Positions 10,080 to 19,650 of a stretch of 64,000 nucleotides of DNA are shown here, piece after piece. Source of the stretch: Vanessa cardui (Eukaryota > Arthropoda > Insecta > Lepidoptera > Nymphalidae); contig NC_061154.1 of the NCBI RefSeq assembly GCF_905220365.1, positions 1 to 64,000 of the forward strand, written 5' to 3'. The notes under the pieces are model-generated. The model was not told the DNA's origin and did no database searches. It saw nothing but the letters and a program-made list of their open reading frames with translations. The position numbers and the translations under genes were made by a program. How positions within the stretch are numbered: the first letter of the stretch is position 1; every line of letters begins with the position of its first letter.

Positions 10080-13000
10080 TTATGGCAACCGGCCAAGATG
10101 GTCGCGGCGCCGCCGACCGGGTCTCCGTCGGCGCAGCGGGAGGGAGTTGGGATCGTCCTCCCGCTGTCGCTCCGCCTCCTCCTTCGCGGACATTACGGCT
10201 TCGCTGAAGACCCGTAATGCCGCCCAGGCCTCTTCACTCGCGACCATCTTTCTAATGAGGGCCGGAAGCGATAGGTCCAATCCAATGACCGTGGACAAGG
10301 CTGCGCGAGGCTCCGCCCAGGCTGGGCACTCTGCGCGCGTGTGTTCGGCCGTGTCCACGGCTCCGTCATCGCAATGATGACATACCACCGACGGCTCTCT
10401 CCCGACCACTTCGCACAGGTATTTGGCGAAGCAGCCGTGACCGGTTATGAGCTGCGTCAGGTGGTACGTCAGTGGGCCGTGCTTGCGCTCGACCCACTCT
10501 CTAAACACGGGCCGGATCGCCGCCACGAGTTCCCCACTGGCATCCGGAACTCGCAGCCGATCCTCCCACTTCTCCATGAGGCGGCGTCTTGCCTCCTCCC
10601 TCCACTGCTGTACCTCGCGCAGTAAAGGTCCGTTCCCGCTCGCTCTTGCCGCCTTGACCCGCCAGTAGACACTCGAGTTAATCTCGGCCTCGAGGTCCCA
10701 TGGCGGGCTTCCGGACAGCAAGCCGGCCGCGGTGTATGACACCGTCCGGTACGCCCGAGCCGCCCTGAGCGCCATCGCCCGCTGCGGACGTCGCAGCGAG
10801 GCGACGTTGACGCGATTGCTCAGAGCGTCCGCCCATATTGGCGCACCGTATAGTGCCATCGAACGCACCACGCCGGAGTACAGCCGTCTGCAGGAACCGC
10901 CCGGTCCACCGACGTTGGGCAAAATCCGCCCCAACGCTCCGGCTGCAGCCACCAGTCTTGGGGCCAAGCGCCGGAAGTGCTCCTCAAACTTCCACCTGCC
11001 ATCGAGGACGAGTCCTAGGTACTTCATCGTCGACCCGATGGTGATGGAAGTTCCGCCGACTGTTATGGACATGCCCTGAGGTGGCACGTTCCGAGGTCCA
11101 TGGAAGACTAGGGCCTCGGATTTGTGCAAGGCCACCTCAAGGCCCAGAGCACGTATGCGGTGGACCGCATGTGCCAATCCCGCCGTGGCAAGATACGCCG
11201 CCTCCCGATGGGTACTGCCACGGGCCGACACGAGGGTGTCGTCAGCGTAGCAGGTCACGCTGACCCCCCGCAACGTGGCCCCGCGCAGCACCCAATCGTA
11301 GCCGATGTTCCACAGTAGCGGCCCCAAAACCGAGCCCTGTGGAACACCGCAGGTCATAGCCCTCCTGCTATCTCCCTCCATCGTCGGGAACACCACCGCC
11401 CTACCCGAGAAGTAGTCGGCGATGGTTCGTCGCAGATAGACCGGAACGTTGTGGTATCTGAGAGCTTCCAGTACCACTTCCCAGGGCAGAGTGTTGAAGG
11501 CGTTGGAAATATCCAACGACACTGCCAGCAACACCCCACCCCGAGAGACCTCCTCCTCTGCGACCTCCCTCAGTCTGGCGACTGCGTCCAGCGTCGAGCG
11601 GCCCCGGCGAAAGCCGAACTGCCACTCGCTCAAGCCTGGCTCCATGCTACCGACTAGACGGGCTGCGATTATACGCTCAAAGAGCTTACCCGCTTCGTCG
11701 AGCAGCACGATGGGCCGGTAGGCCGACGGCTGATCGGGGGCTCGTCCCTCCTTGCGGATGAGAACGAGCTTACCCGTTTTCCACCGATTCGGGAACCTAC
11801 CCTGAGCCAGGCAGGCCGAGAACAGTTGGCACATGCCATCGCCCAACTCCTCCGACGCGATCGCCAGGGCGCGTCCCGGTATCCCGTCAGGCCCGGGGGC
11901 TGTCCTCTTCGAGCGAAGCTTCAGGACAGCCGCGCACAACTCCGCCTCGGTAACCGGGGACGCTTGGTCCGGCATCTCCCTCACAATCTCGGGCTCCATC
12001 GCCGGTGGGACGAACGCTCCGCGCTCCGGAAAAAGTTCCTCCGCGATTCGTCCCAGAAGCCGCGGCTGGATGGTAGTGGTGAGCGGGGGTGTCCAGGGAC
12101 GGAGCTTCTGCCTCACGACCCTGTACGGTCTCCCCCACGGATCCGCGTCGAGAGACGCCAGCCACTCCACCCATGCCGCTTCCTTCGCCTGCGCGATGGC
12201 CTTTCGGAGCGACACGCAAGCCTCCCTGTAGGAGGTGTAAAGAGCCTCCTCCAGGTCGCGATCGCGTATCCGCCTCCGTCTGGACCTGGCGTATTGGCGG
12301 CGGGCCGCAACACACGCCCTCCGCAACGTCCGTAGCTCCGGGCGCCACCAGTAGACTCGGCGACGTGGAGTCTGAGGCTTCACCCTCGGCATCGCCGCAT
12401 CGCAGATGCGAAACAGGGCGGCACCGAGTCGGTCGGCCTCTCGGTCGACCTGGACGACCGGGTCGGAACCGGCGCACCAGGCCTCCACGATGGCCGCCTC
12501 TTTTGCCAACTGGCGATCGAGACGACCAAGACTCCACCGCGGACCTTCTGACCGCTCAACAGCGGGCCGGACGACGGGAACCGTGGAGACATCAAATCGG
12601 ATATATCGGTGATCCGATAGAGTCTCCACCCCCGTCTCCACCCTCCAATCTCGAACACGGCGGGCTAGGGCGATGGACGCGAACGTTAAGTCCACGATCG
12701 ACTCGCCCTGCTGCCGCACGCACGTGCTCTCCGATCCCCTGTTGATCGCCGTGAGTCCCGATGACACGGCCCACTCCTCTAACACCTCTCCTCTGGCATC
12801 GGTCGCAGGGGAGCCCCAAGCCGTGGATTTGGCATTGAAGTCCCCCGCGACGATCACCGGACTCGGTGAATACTGCCCGACCAGAGCCCCGACCTCAACG
12901 AGAAGTTGCTCGAATTCGGCGAGACTCCGGTTAGGAGAGGCGTAGACTGCCACGAACGCTGTTCCGTTGACAACGGCGGCCACGCACCCTCTGCCCTTGG

Positions 13001-13211
13001 CAACCCTATCGATCGCAGGGGCGCCGGGAATAGCGGGAGCGACGATGGAGATCACTCCCTCGTGGTCGGAGACCCAGTCGTCCCGTAAATGAACGACGTA
13101 GGGCTCCGCCACGATTGCCACTCCGATTTGCCACTCCGCCATGCTCTGGACTAGAAGGTCCTGGGCTCTGGCGGAGTGGTTTAAATTGGCCTGGAGACAA
13201 CGCAGGGCCAT
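10080..13211 (-). CDS. ORF2 endonuclease-reverse transcriptase of E4
   Basis: 1043 residues, uninterrupted. EN occupies about residues 1-225: E36 in AEPYVV, D124 in GDFNAKSTAWGSP, and SDHRYI near 200 are the expected catalytic residues of APE-type nucleases. RT lies about 450-760: RRGRSTLDAV, D567 in LDISNAFN (motif A), GVPQGSVLGPLLWN (motif B), YADD at 655-658 (motif C). The C-terminal CHHC...H...C motif begins at C944. No RNase H domain is seen, as usual for the R1 clade. The product should nick TTAGG repeats and copy its own RNA by target-primed reverse transcription. Start chosen at the TAATG. It reads RRGRS where other A copies read RPGRS. Confidence 0.95.
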   Translation of the reverse strand: MALRCLQANLNHSARAQDLLVQSMAEWQIGVAIVAEPYVVHLRDDWVSDHEGVISIVAPAIPGAPAIDRVAKGRGCVAAVVNGTAFVAVYASPNRSLAEFEQLLVEVGALVGQYSPSPVIVAGDFNAKSTAWGSPATDARGEVLEEWAVSSGLTAINRGSESTCVRQQGESIVDLTFASIALARRVRDWRVETGVETLSDHRYIRFDVSTVPVVRPAVERSEGPRWSLGRLDRQLAKEAAIVEAWCAGSDPVVQVDREADRLGAALFRICDAAMPRVKPQTPRRRVYWWRPELRTLRRACVAARRQYARSRRRRIRDRDLEEALYTSYREACVSLRKAIAQAKEAAWVEWLASLDADPWGRPYRVVRQKLRPWTPPLTTTIQPRLLGRIAEELFPERGAFVPPAMEPEIVREMPDQASPVTEAELCAAVLKLRSKRTAPGPDGIPGRALAIASEELGDGMCQLFSACLAQGRFPNRWKTGKLVLIRKEGRAPDQPSAYRPIVLLDEAGKLFERIIAARLVGSMEPGLSEWQFGFRRGRSTLDAVARLREVAEEEVSRGGVLLAVSLDISNAFNTLPWEVVLEALRYHNVPVYLRRTIADYFSGRAVVFPTMEGDSRRAMTCGVPQGSVLGPLLWNIGYDWVLRGATLRGVSVTCYADDTLVSARGSTHREAAYLATAGLAHAVHRIRALGLEVALHKSEALVFHGPRNVPPQGMSITVGGTSITIGSTMKYLGLVLDGRWKFEEHFRRLAPRLVAAAGALGRILPNVGGPGGSCRRLYSGVVRSMALYGAPIWADALSNRVNVASLRRPQRAMALRAARAYRTVSYTAAGLLSGSPPWDLEAEINSSVYWRVKAARASGNGPLLREVQQWREEARRRLMEKWEDRLRVPDASGELVAAIRPVFREWVERKHGPLTYHLTQLITGHGCFAKYLCEVVGREPSVVCHHCDDGAVDTAEHTRAECPAWAEPRAALSTVIGLDLSLPALIRKMVASEEAWAALRVFSEAVMSAKEEAERQREDDPNSLPLRRRRPGRRRRDHLGRLP

Positions 13212-13216
13212 TATTA
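13209..13216 (-). promoter_or_regulatory. TAATAATG tandem-stop coupling site of E4
   Basis: ORF1 ends at TAA 13216-13214. A second in-frame TAA (13213-13211) immediately follows and overlaps the ORF2 ATG. E12 has the same arrangement; other copies have one stop. Confidence 0.83.
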
Positions 13217-15382
13217 TGCGGTCTCCATGGGCACCTCAGTCCTTTGGGACACGGTGACGGGCCCTTTCGTCACCGCACCTCCCGTTCTTTTGACAGGGCG
13301 ACCTTTGCCGCCCTGGCACGCCTTACTGCCCAAGACGTGCGTCGCAGTTTTACCGGCCGCTGAGCACAGGATGCAGTTCGCTTCAGCGGCGGTGCATTCG
13401 CGGGCCTTGTGGTCGGGCTGGCCGCAGCGGAAGCACAAACGGCTGCGGTCCAAACCCCTGTCACAAACGGCCCCCATATGGCCTTCCTCCAGGCACTTAA
13501 AACAGCGGAGTGGCCTCGGCTCGAGCAAAAGCACTCGCGCCGAGATCCACCCCACCTTGACCCGACCGGTCGCCATCAGTTTCCTGGCCGCTATGACAGG
13601 GCAGCTGAGCCAGAGCGATCTGCAGCCATTGGCAGACCGGACTACCACGCCCGGCCTGATCGCCCCTTCGGAGCATCCTCCCTCGCTGGCCACAGCTGCC
13701 ACCACCTCCTCCGACGACACCGAGTCGTCCAGATCCATGACTCTGACCTCGACGCATTTCGTCGGTCGATGGATCTGGACCTCGTCCGGGTTGAGGACGC
13801 TGCGGAGCTTTTCCGCAAGGGCATCCGCCGACTTCTCGGCGTCAGCGGTGCCCGGCGGAATCTCGAGCATCCGCGCTCCCGTTGCCGCCGTTCTGAAGCG
13901 GACCGTCGTCAGGCCAACCTCGCTGAGCCTGATCTTGCTCTTGGCCTGAGCCAGGACGGTCTCATACTTCAGGCCCTTCTCCTCTGCACCGGGTCTCAAG
14001 GTGATCGTGATGACCGCGGTGCGAGGAGAGCGAAGCCTTTTACGTTCCCTCTTCTTATCCTTCGCCGTTGGGACGGTCTTCGGCGTCCCTGTCTTCGCCG
14101 GTTTTGTAGCCGTCGCCTTCTTGGGCGGTTTCGGGTTCGGCGGCTGCCGAACAACAGTCGCCCAAGACACAGAAGAGCTGCCCGGCTTCGGAGTCGGCGT
14201 GGGGGCAGTCTTCTTCGCCACAGCCGCTGCTGCCTCCTGGGCAGCCATGCTGGGGCGTTTCGACTTCTTCTTCGTCGAAGAAGTCGAGGCCGTCTTCGCC
14301 TTACCCTTATCCGCGGCCTTGGCGGTGGACGGCACGGGTGGTGCCGACGGTGGCTTCGCAGCAGGGACCGTAGTCTGCGCTGCTCGACTCTGCTCTGCCC
14401 TGCGGTCTGCGGCCAGCGGAGGTCGCAGCCGAGGCTCCGGAAGGAGGCGCCGCTCGATGCCCTCCATCCGGGCGTTCAGCATATTGCTGAACTGCTCCCG
14501 GCTACTCCTCAACGCTTCCTCCATGATGCGTTTCAAGTTATCCTCGCTCGGTTGTGGCGGCTTCTTACGCATATCGGCCACCTCCCGTCTTAGTTCCGCC
14601 AACTGGCCGGAGAGCTTCGCGTTCGCAGCTTCCAGCCGGGCCACTTCCTCCGACATGGTCAGGGCTCTAAGTTCCGCCACCGCACCTTTGATGGTGTCAG
14701 CGGCAGTCTTCAGGGCCCTGACGAAGGTACCCTTCAGATTGCCAGACTTGTTGGCAACCTGAAGTACCACGTCCAACGCCTCCTGTACCGTATGGTCCAA
14801 TGCAGCGGACGTCTTTTGAGCGTCCTCATTGGTCGCGTCCATGTGACGACTCCGGTTACGAGCCGCTCTCTCGTCTAAATTAACTTTGGCCGCTTCACTG
14901 TAAGCGGCCAGGGCGTCTTCGGTCTCGAAGCGGTTCTCACGGGCCTTCGTTTTCGCCGCACGGAGTTCCGCTTGAGACTTGCCCAAGCCCACGTATTTAC
15001 CGTGAGTGGGCGGCCGGCCTCGCCCTCTCTTGTTTGCGGGTTTAAGCCACCTCGCTGAGTCCGAGTTTTCACTCAGCTGCACGCTCACGTCACTTTCGGA
15101 GCCAGAGCAGCTATCCTCAGCGTGTGTCCGCTTTTCGCCCTTCCGCCGCGCATTTGTATCTTCCTTGTGTGGGGAATCGAGTGATTCCACCGTCCGCATA
15201 CTGCAGACCGACGAGTCCGACTCGGAGAGTCGTTCAGGTCGGCCAGTAGGTCCCTCCTTCGTGTTTTGGTTTCCGGTTCCAGCGCACGCCACCGGGGCGC
15301 ACACCTCCACCACCATGTCGTCGTGTTCCGAGCTTAAGGAGCTCGGAGTCCTTTTAGGGTTTTTATTTTTGTTCACTTCCAT
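13214..15382 (-). CDS. ORF1 Gag-like protein of E4
   Basis: 722 residues from ATG 15382 (MEVNKNKNPKRTPSS). An in-frame TAA lies two codons upstream, so this start is forced. The N-terminus differs completely from the MSA...SPGG start of E2, E5, E6 and family B, while the rest aligns with E5 and E6. Visible parts: AT-hook-like KRGRGRPPTHGKY, coiled coil RLEAANAKLSGQLAELRREV, conserved EGIERRLLPEPRLRPPL, Lys/Ala/Pro linker, and three knuckles at about 625-689 (CFKCLEEGHMGAVC, CFRCGQPDHKAREC, CILC...H...C). It probably binds element RNA and helps target the telomere, by analogy with R1-clade Gag proteins. Confidence 0.92.
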   Translation of the reverse strand: MEVNKNKNPKRTPSSLSSEHDDMVVEVCAPVACAGTGNQNTKEGPTGRPERLSESDSSVCSMRTVESLDSPHKEDTNARRKGEKRTHAEDSCSGSESDVSVQLSENSDSARWLKPANKRGRGRPPTHGKYVGLGKSQAELRAAKTKARENRFETEDALAAYSEAAKVNLDERAARNRSRHMDATNEDAQKTSAALDHTVQEALDVVLQVANKSGNLKGTFVRALKTAADTIKGAVAELRALTMSEEVARLEAANAKLSGQLAELRREVADMRKKPPQPSEDNLKRIMEEALRSSREQFSNMLNARMEGIERRLLPEPRLRPPLAADRRAEQSRAAQTTVPAAKPPSAPPVPSTAKAADKGKAKTASTSSTKKKSKRPSMAAQEAAAAVAKKTAPTPTPKPGSSSVSWATVVRQPPNPKPPKKATATKPAKTGTPKTVPTAKDKKRERKRLRSPRTAVITITLRPGAEEKGLKYETVLAQAKSKIRLSEVGLTTVRFRTAATGARMLEIPPGTADAEKSADALAEKLRSVLNPDEVQIHRPTKCVEVRVMDLDDSVSSEEVVAAVASEGGCSEGAIRPGVVVRSANGCRSLWLSCPVIAARKLMATGRVKVGWISARVLLLEPRPLRCFKCLEEGHMGAVCDRGLDRSRLCFRCGQPDHKARECTAAEANCILCSAAGKTATHVLGSKACQGGKGRPVKRTGGAVTKGPVTVSQRTEVPMETA

Positions 15383-15982
15383 AACTTATCCCACGAGCAT
15401 GGGGGAAGTGACGGTCCGCCCAGGTGGTGCCCCCTGTACCTGGGTAAGCCTCGCGTAACTCGTCATGGGTGTCGGCCGGTGCCCTGACGAGGATCGCGGT
15501 CGCGACTGAACATCCCATCAGCCATGCATCCCCTCGTGCCGCGTCGCCACTTGGGATTCGGGGTGATTTTTATAGAGGTTGTCTTCCTCACGGTCCGGCC
15601 GGTTAAGGCAAGACCCGCGGTCCCGCTCGAAGCCGCGAGACGTGTTCCACGACACCTCACCAGCGGGATTACGCGTTCCTCCTTCGGTCTCCGAGGTCAA
15701 TAAACCCCGGAGACAAAACACAAAACATGTTACACGCCACAAACAAATTTTTACAAATTTACAACATATAACAAGCAACGATGGACAAAACAACAACACC
15801 AAACGTCACAAACACTCCCCTTTGCCACGAAGCCGCTCACACAGTCCACTCTGCTAATCAGAGAAGTACCAGGAGCGGTCCGTGGCATACCCTCCCCGTC
15901 AGTCTTAGCCGTTGCCGACGACAAAAGATCGTCGACACCGTTGCCCAGGGTGCGCCACGAGGAGGCGACTGACATGCACCCC

Positions 15983-16031
15983 AACCTAACCTAACCTAAC
16001 CTAACCTAACCTAACCTAACCTAACCTAACC
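15983..16031. repeat. Telomeric AACCT array
   Basis: 49 bp of perfect units between E4 and E5. Confidence 0.97.
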
Positions 16032-16368
16032 TTTTTTTTTTTTTTTTTTTTTTTTTTGTTTTACTAGGAGGAAATGCATTTACGCATTCCGCCCGGTCGA
16101 AAGGGGGGGACCGGGACGGATATGTGGGACTCCCGGGGCAGAAGGCCCCGTCCTACCCACTAAAACCTCCTAGGATTTCCGCCTTCACCGCAAGGCGGCA
16201 GGGCTACGGGAACGCACGTGGCTCACCACCGCGGCCCTGCCAGCGGTCGTCGCTGTAAATGGGCGACTCATCTCGAGAGCGTTCCAGGATGTTGCGGCAC
16301 GCTTCCGTCTCCGCCTCCGTCAGAACCGTGACGGACTCCCCCGAGTCCGCCACTAGAGGCTGGGCGAA

Positions 16369-16511
16369 GGCAGCGGATGTAAAGTTCCGCTACCGACTAC
16401 GTTGCGTCAAGTCAAAACAGGGCCATGCGGCAGCAGATGTAAAAGTCCGCTGCCGATAGCGCTGTGTCACGTCCGGGTTGTGCGGCGGCGGATGTAAAGG
16501 TCCGCCGCCGC
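16369..16511 (-). repeat. 3' UTR hairpin array of E5 (three units)
   Basis: Units near 16369, 16425 and 16483 share the TGTAAA loop. The third has arms built from GCGGCGG/CCGCCGC, the first from GCAGCGG with one mismatch. Confidence 0.8.
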
Positions 16512-16525
16512 TGTGTCAGATCGGG

Positions 16526-19500
16526 TCAAGGCAACCGGCCCAGGTGGTCGCGGCGTCGTCGACCAGGTCTCCGTCGACGCAGCGGGAGGGAGTTGGTGTC
16601 GTCCTCCCGCTGTCGTTCCGCCTTCTCCTTGGCGGACATTACGACCTCGCTGAAGGTGCGTAATGCCGCCCACGCCTCTTCACTCGCGACCATCTTGCGC
16701 ACCAAGGCCGGAAGCGAGATGTCCGGTCCAATGGCCGTGGACAGGGCTGCGCGAGGCTCCGCCCAGGCTGGGCACTCTGCGCGCGTGTGCTCGGCCGTGT
16801 CCACGGCTCCGTCGTCGCAATGGAGACATACCACTGACGGCTCTCTCCCGACCACCTCGCACAAGTACTTGGCGAAGCAGCCGTGACCGGACATGAGCTG
16901 CGTCAGGTGGTACGTCAGTGGGCCGTGCTTGCGTTCAACCCACTCTCTCAGAACCGGGCGGATGGCCGCCACGAGCTCCCCGCCGGCATCCGGAACTCGA
17001 AGCCGATCCGCCCACCTCTCCATCAGGCGGCGTCTTGCCTCCTCCCTCCACTGTTGGACTAGAGGGGGGTTGCCATCTGCTCTTGCCGCCTTGACCCGCC
17101 AGTAGACGCTCGAGTTGATCTCGGCCTCGAGGTCCCATGGCGGGCTTCCGGACAGCAAGCCGGCCGCGGTGTATGACACCGTCCGGTACGCCCGAGCCGC
17201 CCTGAGCGCCATCGCCCGCTGCGGACGTCGCAGAGAGGCGACGTTGCGAGCGCTCAGAGCGTCCGCCCATATTGGCGCACCGTAGAGTGCCATCGAGCGC
17301 ACCACGCCGGAGTACAGACGCCTGCACGAACTCCCTGGTCCACCTACGTTGGGCAGAATCCGCCCCAGCGCTCCGGCTGCAGCCACCAGTCTCGGGGCCA
17401 AGCGCCGGAAATGCTCCTCGAACTTCCACCTGCCATCGAGGACGAGTCCCAGGTACTTCATCGTCGACCCGATGGGGATGGAAGTTCCGCCGACCGTCAA
17501 CACCATGCCCGGAGGTGGCGCGTTCCGAGGACCATGAAAAGCAAGGGCCTCGGACTTGTGCAAGGCCACCTCGAGGCCCAGGGCACGGATGCGGTGGACC
17601 GCATGTGCGACGCCGGCTGTGGCGAGATAAGCCGCCTCCCGGTGGGTACTGCCGCGGGCCGACACGAGGGTGTCGTCGGCGTAACATGTGACGCTGACCC
17701 CCCGCAACGTGGCCCCGCGCAGCACCCAGTCATACCCGGTGTTCCACAGGAGAGGACCCAGTACAGAGCCCTGTGGAACACCGCAGGTCATGACCCTCCT
17801 TCCGAAACCGTCTTGCGTGGGGAATACCACCGCCCTGCCCGAAAAGTAATCGGCGATGGTTCGTCGGAGGTAGCCCGGCACATTGTGGTAGTGCAGAGCC
17901 TCCAGTATGACCTCCCAGGGCAGAGAGTTGAAGGCGTTGGCTATGTCCAACGAGACAGCCAACAAAACTCCACCCTGCGTCACCTCCTCCTCTGCCAGGT
18001 CCCTGACCTTGGCGATCGCGTCCAGCGTCGAGCGGCCGGGGCGGAAGCCATACTGCCGCTCGTTCAGGCCCGGCTCCATGCTGTCGACTAGGCGGACGGC
18101 GAGCACACGCTCGAAGAGCTTGCTCACCTCGTCGAGCAGCACGATTGGGCGGTAGGCCGACGGCTGATCGGGGGCTCGTCCCTCCTTACGGATGAGTACG
18201 AGCTTACCCGTTTTCCACCTATGCGGAAACCTACCTTGAGCCAGGCAGGCGGAGAAGAGCTGGCGGACGCTATCACCCAGGGCATCCAACGCGATCGACA
18301 GGGCGCGTCCCGGTATCCCGTCAGGCCCGGGGGCTGTCCTTTTAGAGCGAAGCTTGTGGACGGCCGCGCACAGTTCCGCCTCGGTAACCGGGGGGGCCAG
18401 GTCTCGTACTTCACTGCTGGGCCGTAGGTGGGCCATCGACGGCGGGACAAACTCGCCGCGCTCAGGAAAGAGCACACTCAATACTCTCTCCAGAACGTGC
18501 GGCTGGAGGGTGCTAGAGAGCGGGGGAGTCCAGGGTCGGAGTTTTTGTCTCACGACCCGGTACGGTCTCCCCCATGGGTCGCTCTCCAGCGTCGCGAGCC
18601 ATTCTCGCCACGCATCCTCTTTCGCCTGGGCTATGGCCTTCTTGAGTTGATCGCAGGCGTCCCTGTAGGCGGTGTAAAAGGTCGCCTCCAGGTCGCGGTC
18701 ACGCACACGTCTTCTCCTGCTCCTGGCGTACTGGCGGCGGGCCGCAACACAGGCTCTCCGCAGCTGGCGGAGTTCCGGCCGCCACCAATACACGCGGCGA
18801 CGTGGAGCCTGAGGCTTGACTCTCGGCATCGCCACATCGCAAATGCGAAACAGGGCTGCGCCGAGTTGGTCAGCCTCTCGGTCGACCTGCGCCACCGGCT
18901 CGGTGCCGGCGCACCAGGCCTCCACGATTGCCGCCTCTTTTGCCAACTGGCTATCGAGGCGGCCCAGGCTCCACCGCGGACCTTCTGTCCGCTCAACAGC
19001 GGGCCGGACGACTGGAACCGCGGAGACATCGAATCGGATGTATCGATGATCCGATAGAGTCTCCACGGCCGTCTCCACCCTCCACTCTTGAACACGGCGG
19101 GCTAGGGCGATGGACGCGAACGTAACGTCCACGATCGACTCGCCCTGCTGCCGCACGCACGTGCTCTCCGACCCACTGTTGATCACCGCGAGACCGAGCG
19201 AGACCGCCCACTCTTCCAGCGCCTCGCCTCTGGCGTCTGTCGCAGGGGAACCCCAAGCCGTAGATTTGGCGTTGAAGGCCCCCGCAACTAGCACCGGGTT
19301 AGGCGATGCTTGCCCAATCAGAGCCCCGACCTCGACGAGCAGCTGTTCAAACTCCGCGAGACTCCGATTGGGCGAGGCGTAGACGCCCACGGTTACCACA
19401 CTCCCGATCACCGCGACCACGAACCCTCTGCCCCTGACTACCCCTTCGATAGCAGGGGAACCAGCGACGGCAGGGGCGACGATTGCCACCACTCCTTCGT

Positions 19501-19648
19501 GGTCGGAGACCCAGTCGTCCCGTAAATGAACGACGTAGGGCTCCGATACCACCGCAACGTCGATTTGCCACTCTGCCATGCTTTGGACTAGGAGGTCCTG
19601 AGCTCTGGCAGAGTGGTTTAAATTGGCCTGAAGACAACGCAGAGCCAT
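16526..19648 (-). CDS. ORF2 endonuclease-reverse transcriptase of E5, EN D124A
   Basis: 1040 residues, open from ATG 19648 to TGA 16528-16526. EN motifs E36 and D200-H201 (SDHRYI) are present, but residue 124 is Ala (codon GCC at 19279-19277). The motif is therefore GAFNAK, whereas every other copy with this region has GDFNAK. In APE-family nucleases this Asp is catalytic, so nicking should be lost. RT looks complete: FRPGRSTLDAI, D568 in LDIANAFN, GVPQGSVLGPLLWN, Y656-ADD. One further private change reads NTGYDW for NIGYDW just after motif B. The C-terminal CLHC...H...C motif begins at C941. Confidence 0.94.
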   Translation of the reverse strand: MALRCLQANLNHSARAQDLLVQSMAEWQIDVAVVSEPYVVHLRDDWVSDHEGVVAIVAPAVAGSPAIEGVVRGRGFVVAVIGSVVTVGVYASPNRSLAEFEQLLVEVGALIGQASPNPVLVAGAFNAKSTAWGSPATDARGEALEEWAVSLGLAVINSGSESTCVRQQGESIVDVTFASIALARRVQEWRVETAVETLSDHRYIRFDVSAVPVVRPAVERTEGPRWSLGRLDSQLAKEAAIVEAWCAGTEPVAQVDREADQLGAALFRICDVAMPRVKPQAPRRRVYWWRPELRQLRRACVAARRQYARSRRRRVRDRDLEATFYTAYRDACDQLKKAIAQAKEDAWREWLATLESDPWGRPYRVVRQKLRPWTPPLSSTLQPHVLERVLSVLFPERGEFVPPSMAHLRPSSEVRDLAPPVTEAELCAAVHKLRSKRTAPGPDGIPGRALSIALDALGDSVRQLFSACLAQGRFPHRWKTGKLVLIRKEGRAPDQPSAYRPIVLLDEVSKLFERVLAVRLVDSMEPGLNERQYGFRPGRSTLDAIAKVRDLAEEEVTQGGVLLAVSLDIANAFNSLPWEVILEALHYHNVPGYLRRTIADYFSGRAVVFPTQDGFGRRVMTCGVPQGSVLGPLLWNTGYDWVLRGATLRGVSVTCYADDTLVSARGSTHREAAYLATAGVAHAVHRIRALGLEVALHKSEALAFHGPRNAPPPGMVLTVGGTSIPIGSTMKYLGLVLDGRWKFEEHFRRLAPRLVAAAGALGRILPNVGGPGSSCRRLYSGVVRSMALYGAPIWADALSARNVASLRRPQRAMALRAARAYRTVSYTAAGLLSGSPPWDLEAEINSSVYWRVKAARADGNPPLVQQWREEARRRLMERWADRLRVPDAGGELVAAIRPVLREWVERKHGPLTYHLTQLMSGHGCFAKYLCEVVGREPSVVCLHCDDGAVDTAEHTRAECPAWAEPRAALSTAIGPDISLPALVRKMVASEEAWAALRTFSEVVMSAKEKAERQREDDTNSLPLRRRRPGRRRRDHLGRLP

Positions 19649-19650
19649 TA
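19646..19650 (-). promoter_or_regulatory. TAATG stop-start overlap of E5
   Basis: ORF1 TAA and ORF2 ATG share one A, exactly as in E2. Confidence 0.85.

Larger units (their letters stand above)
9527..15982 (-). mobile_element. E4, full-length family A retrotransposon, apparently intact
   Basis: Tail T-run 9527-9555, 3' UTR 9556-10079, ORF2 10080-13211, ORF1 13214-15382, 5' UTR 15383-15982; 6456 bp. Both ORFs are open and catalytic residues are present. With E12 it forms a subgroup with a distinct ORF1 N-terminus, four hairpin units in the 3' UTR and a longer 5' UTR (about 600 bp). No second gene is seen in that 5' UTR. Confidence 0.94.

Noticed and set aside
13409..14593. Long + strand open frame (394 codons) opposite ORF1 of E4, and similar ones at 2025-2981, 14001-14762 and 53712-54614
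   Set aside because: They are antisense to well-supported ORF1/ORF2 coding sequence with strong motifs. Open antisense frames are expected in such GC-rich, codon-biased genes, and no protein family was recognised.
9527..15982. RNase H domain in ORF2
   Set aside because: After RT the sequence goes through a thumb-like region straight to the CxxC...H...C motif. No RNase H pattern is visible, in line with the R1 clade.
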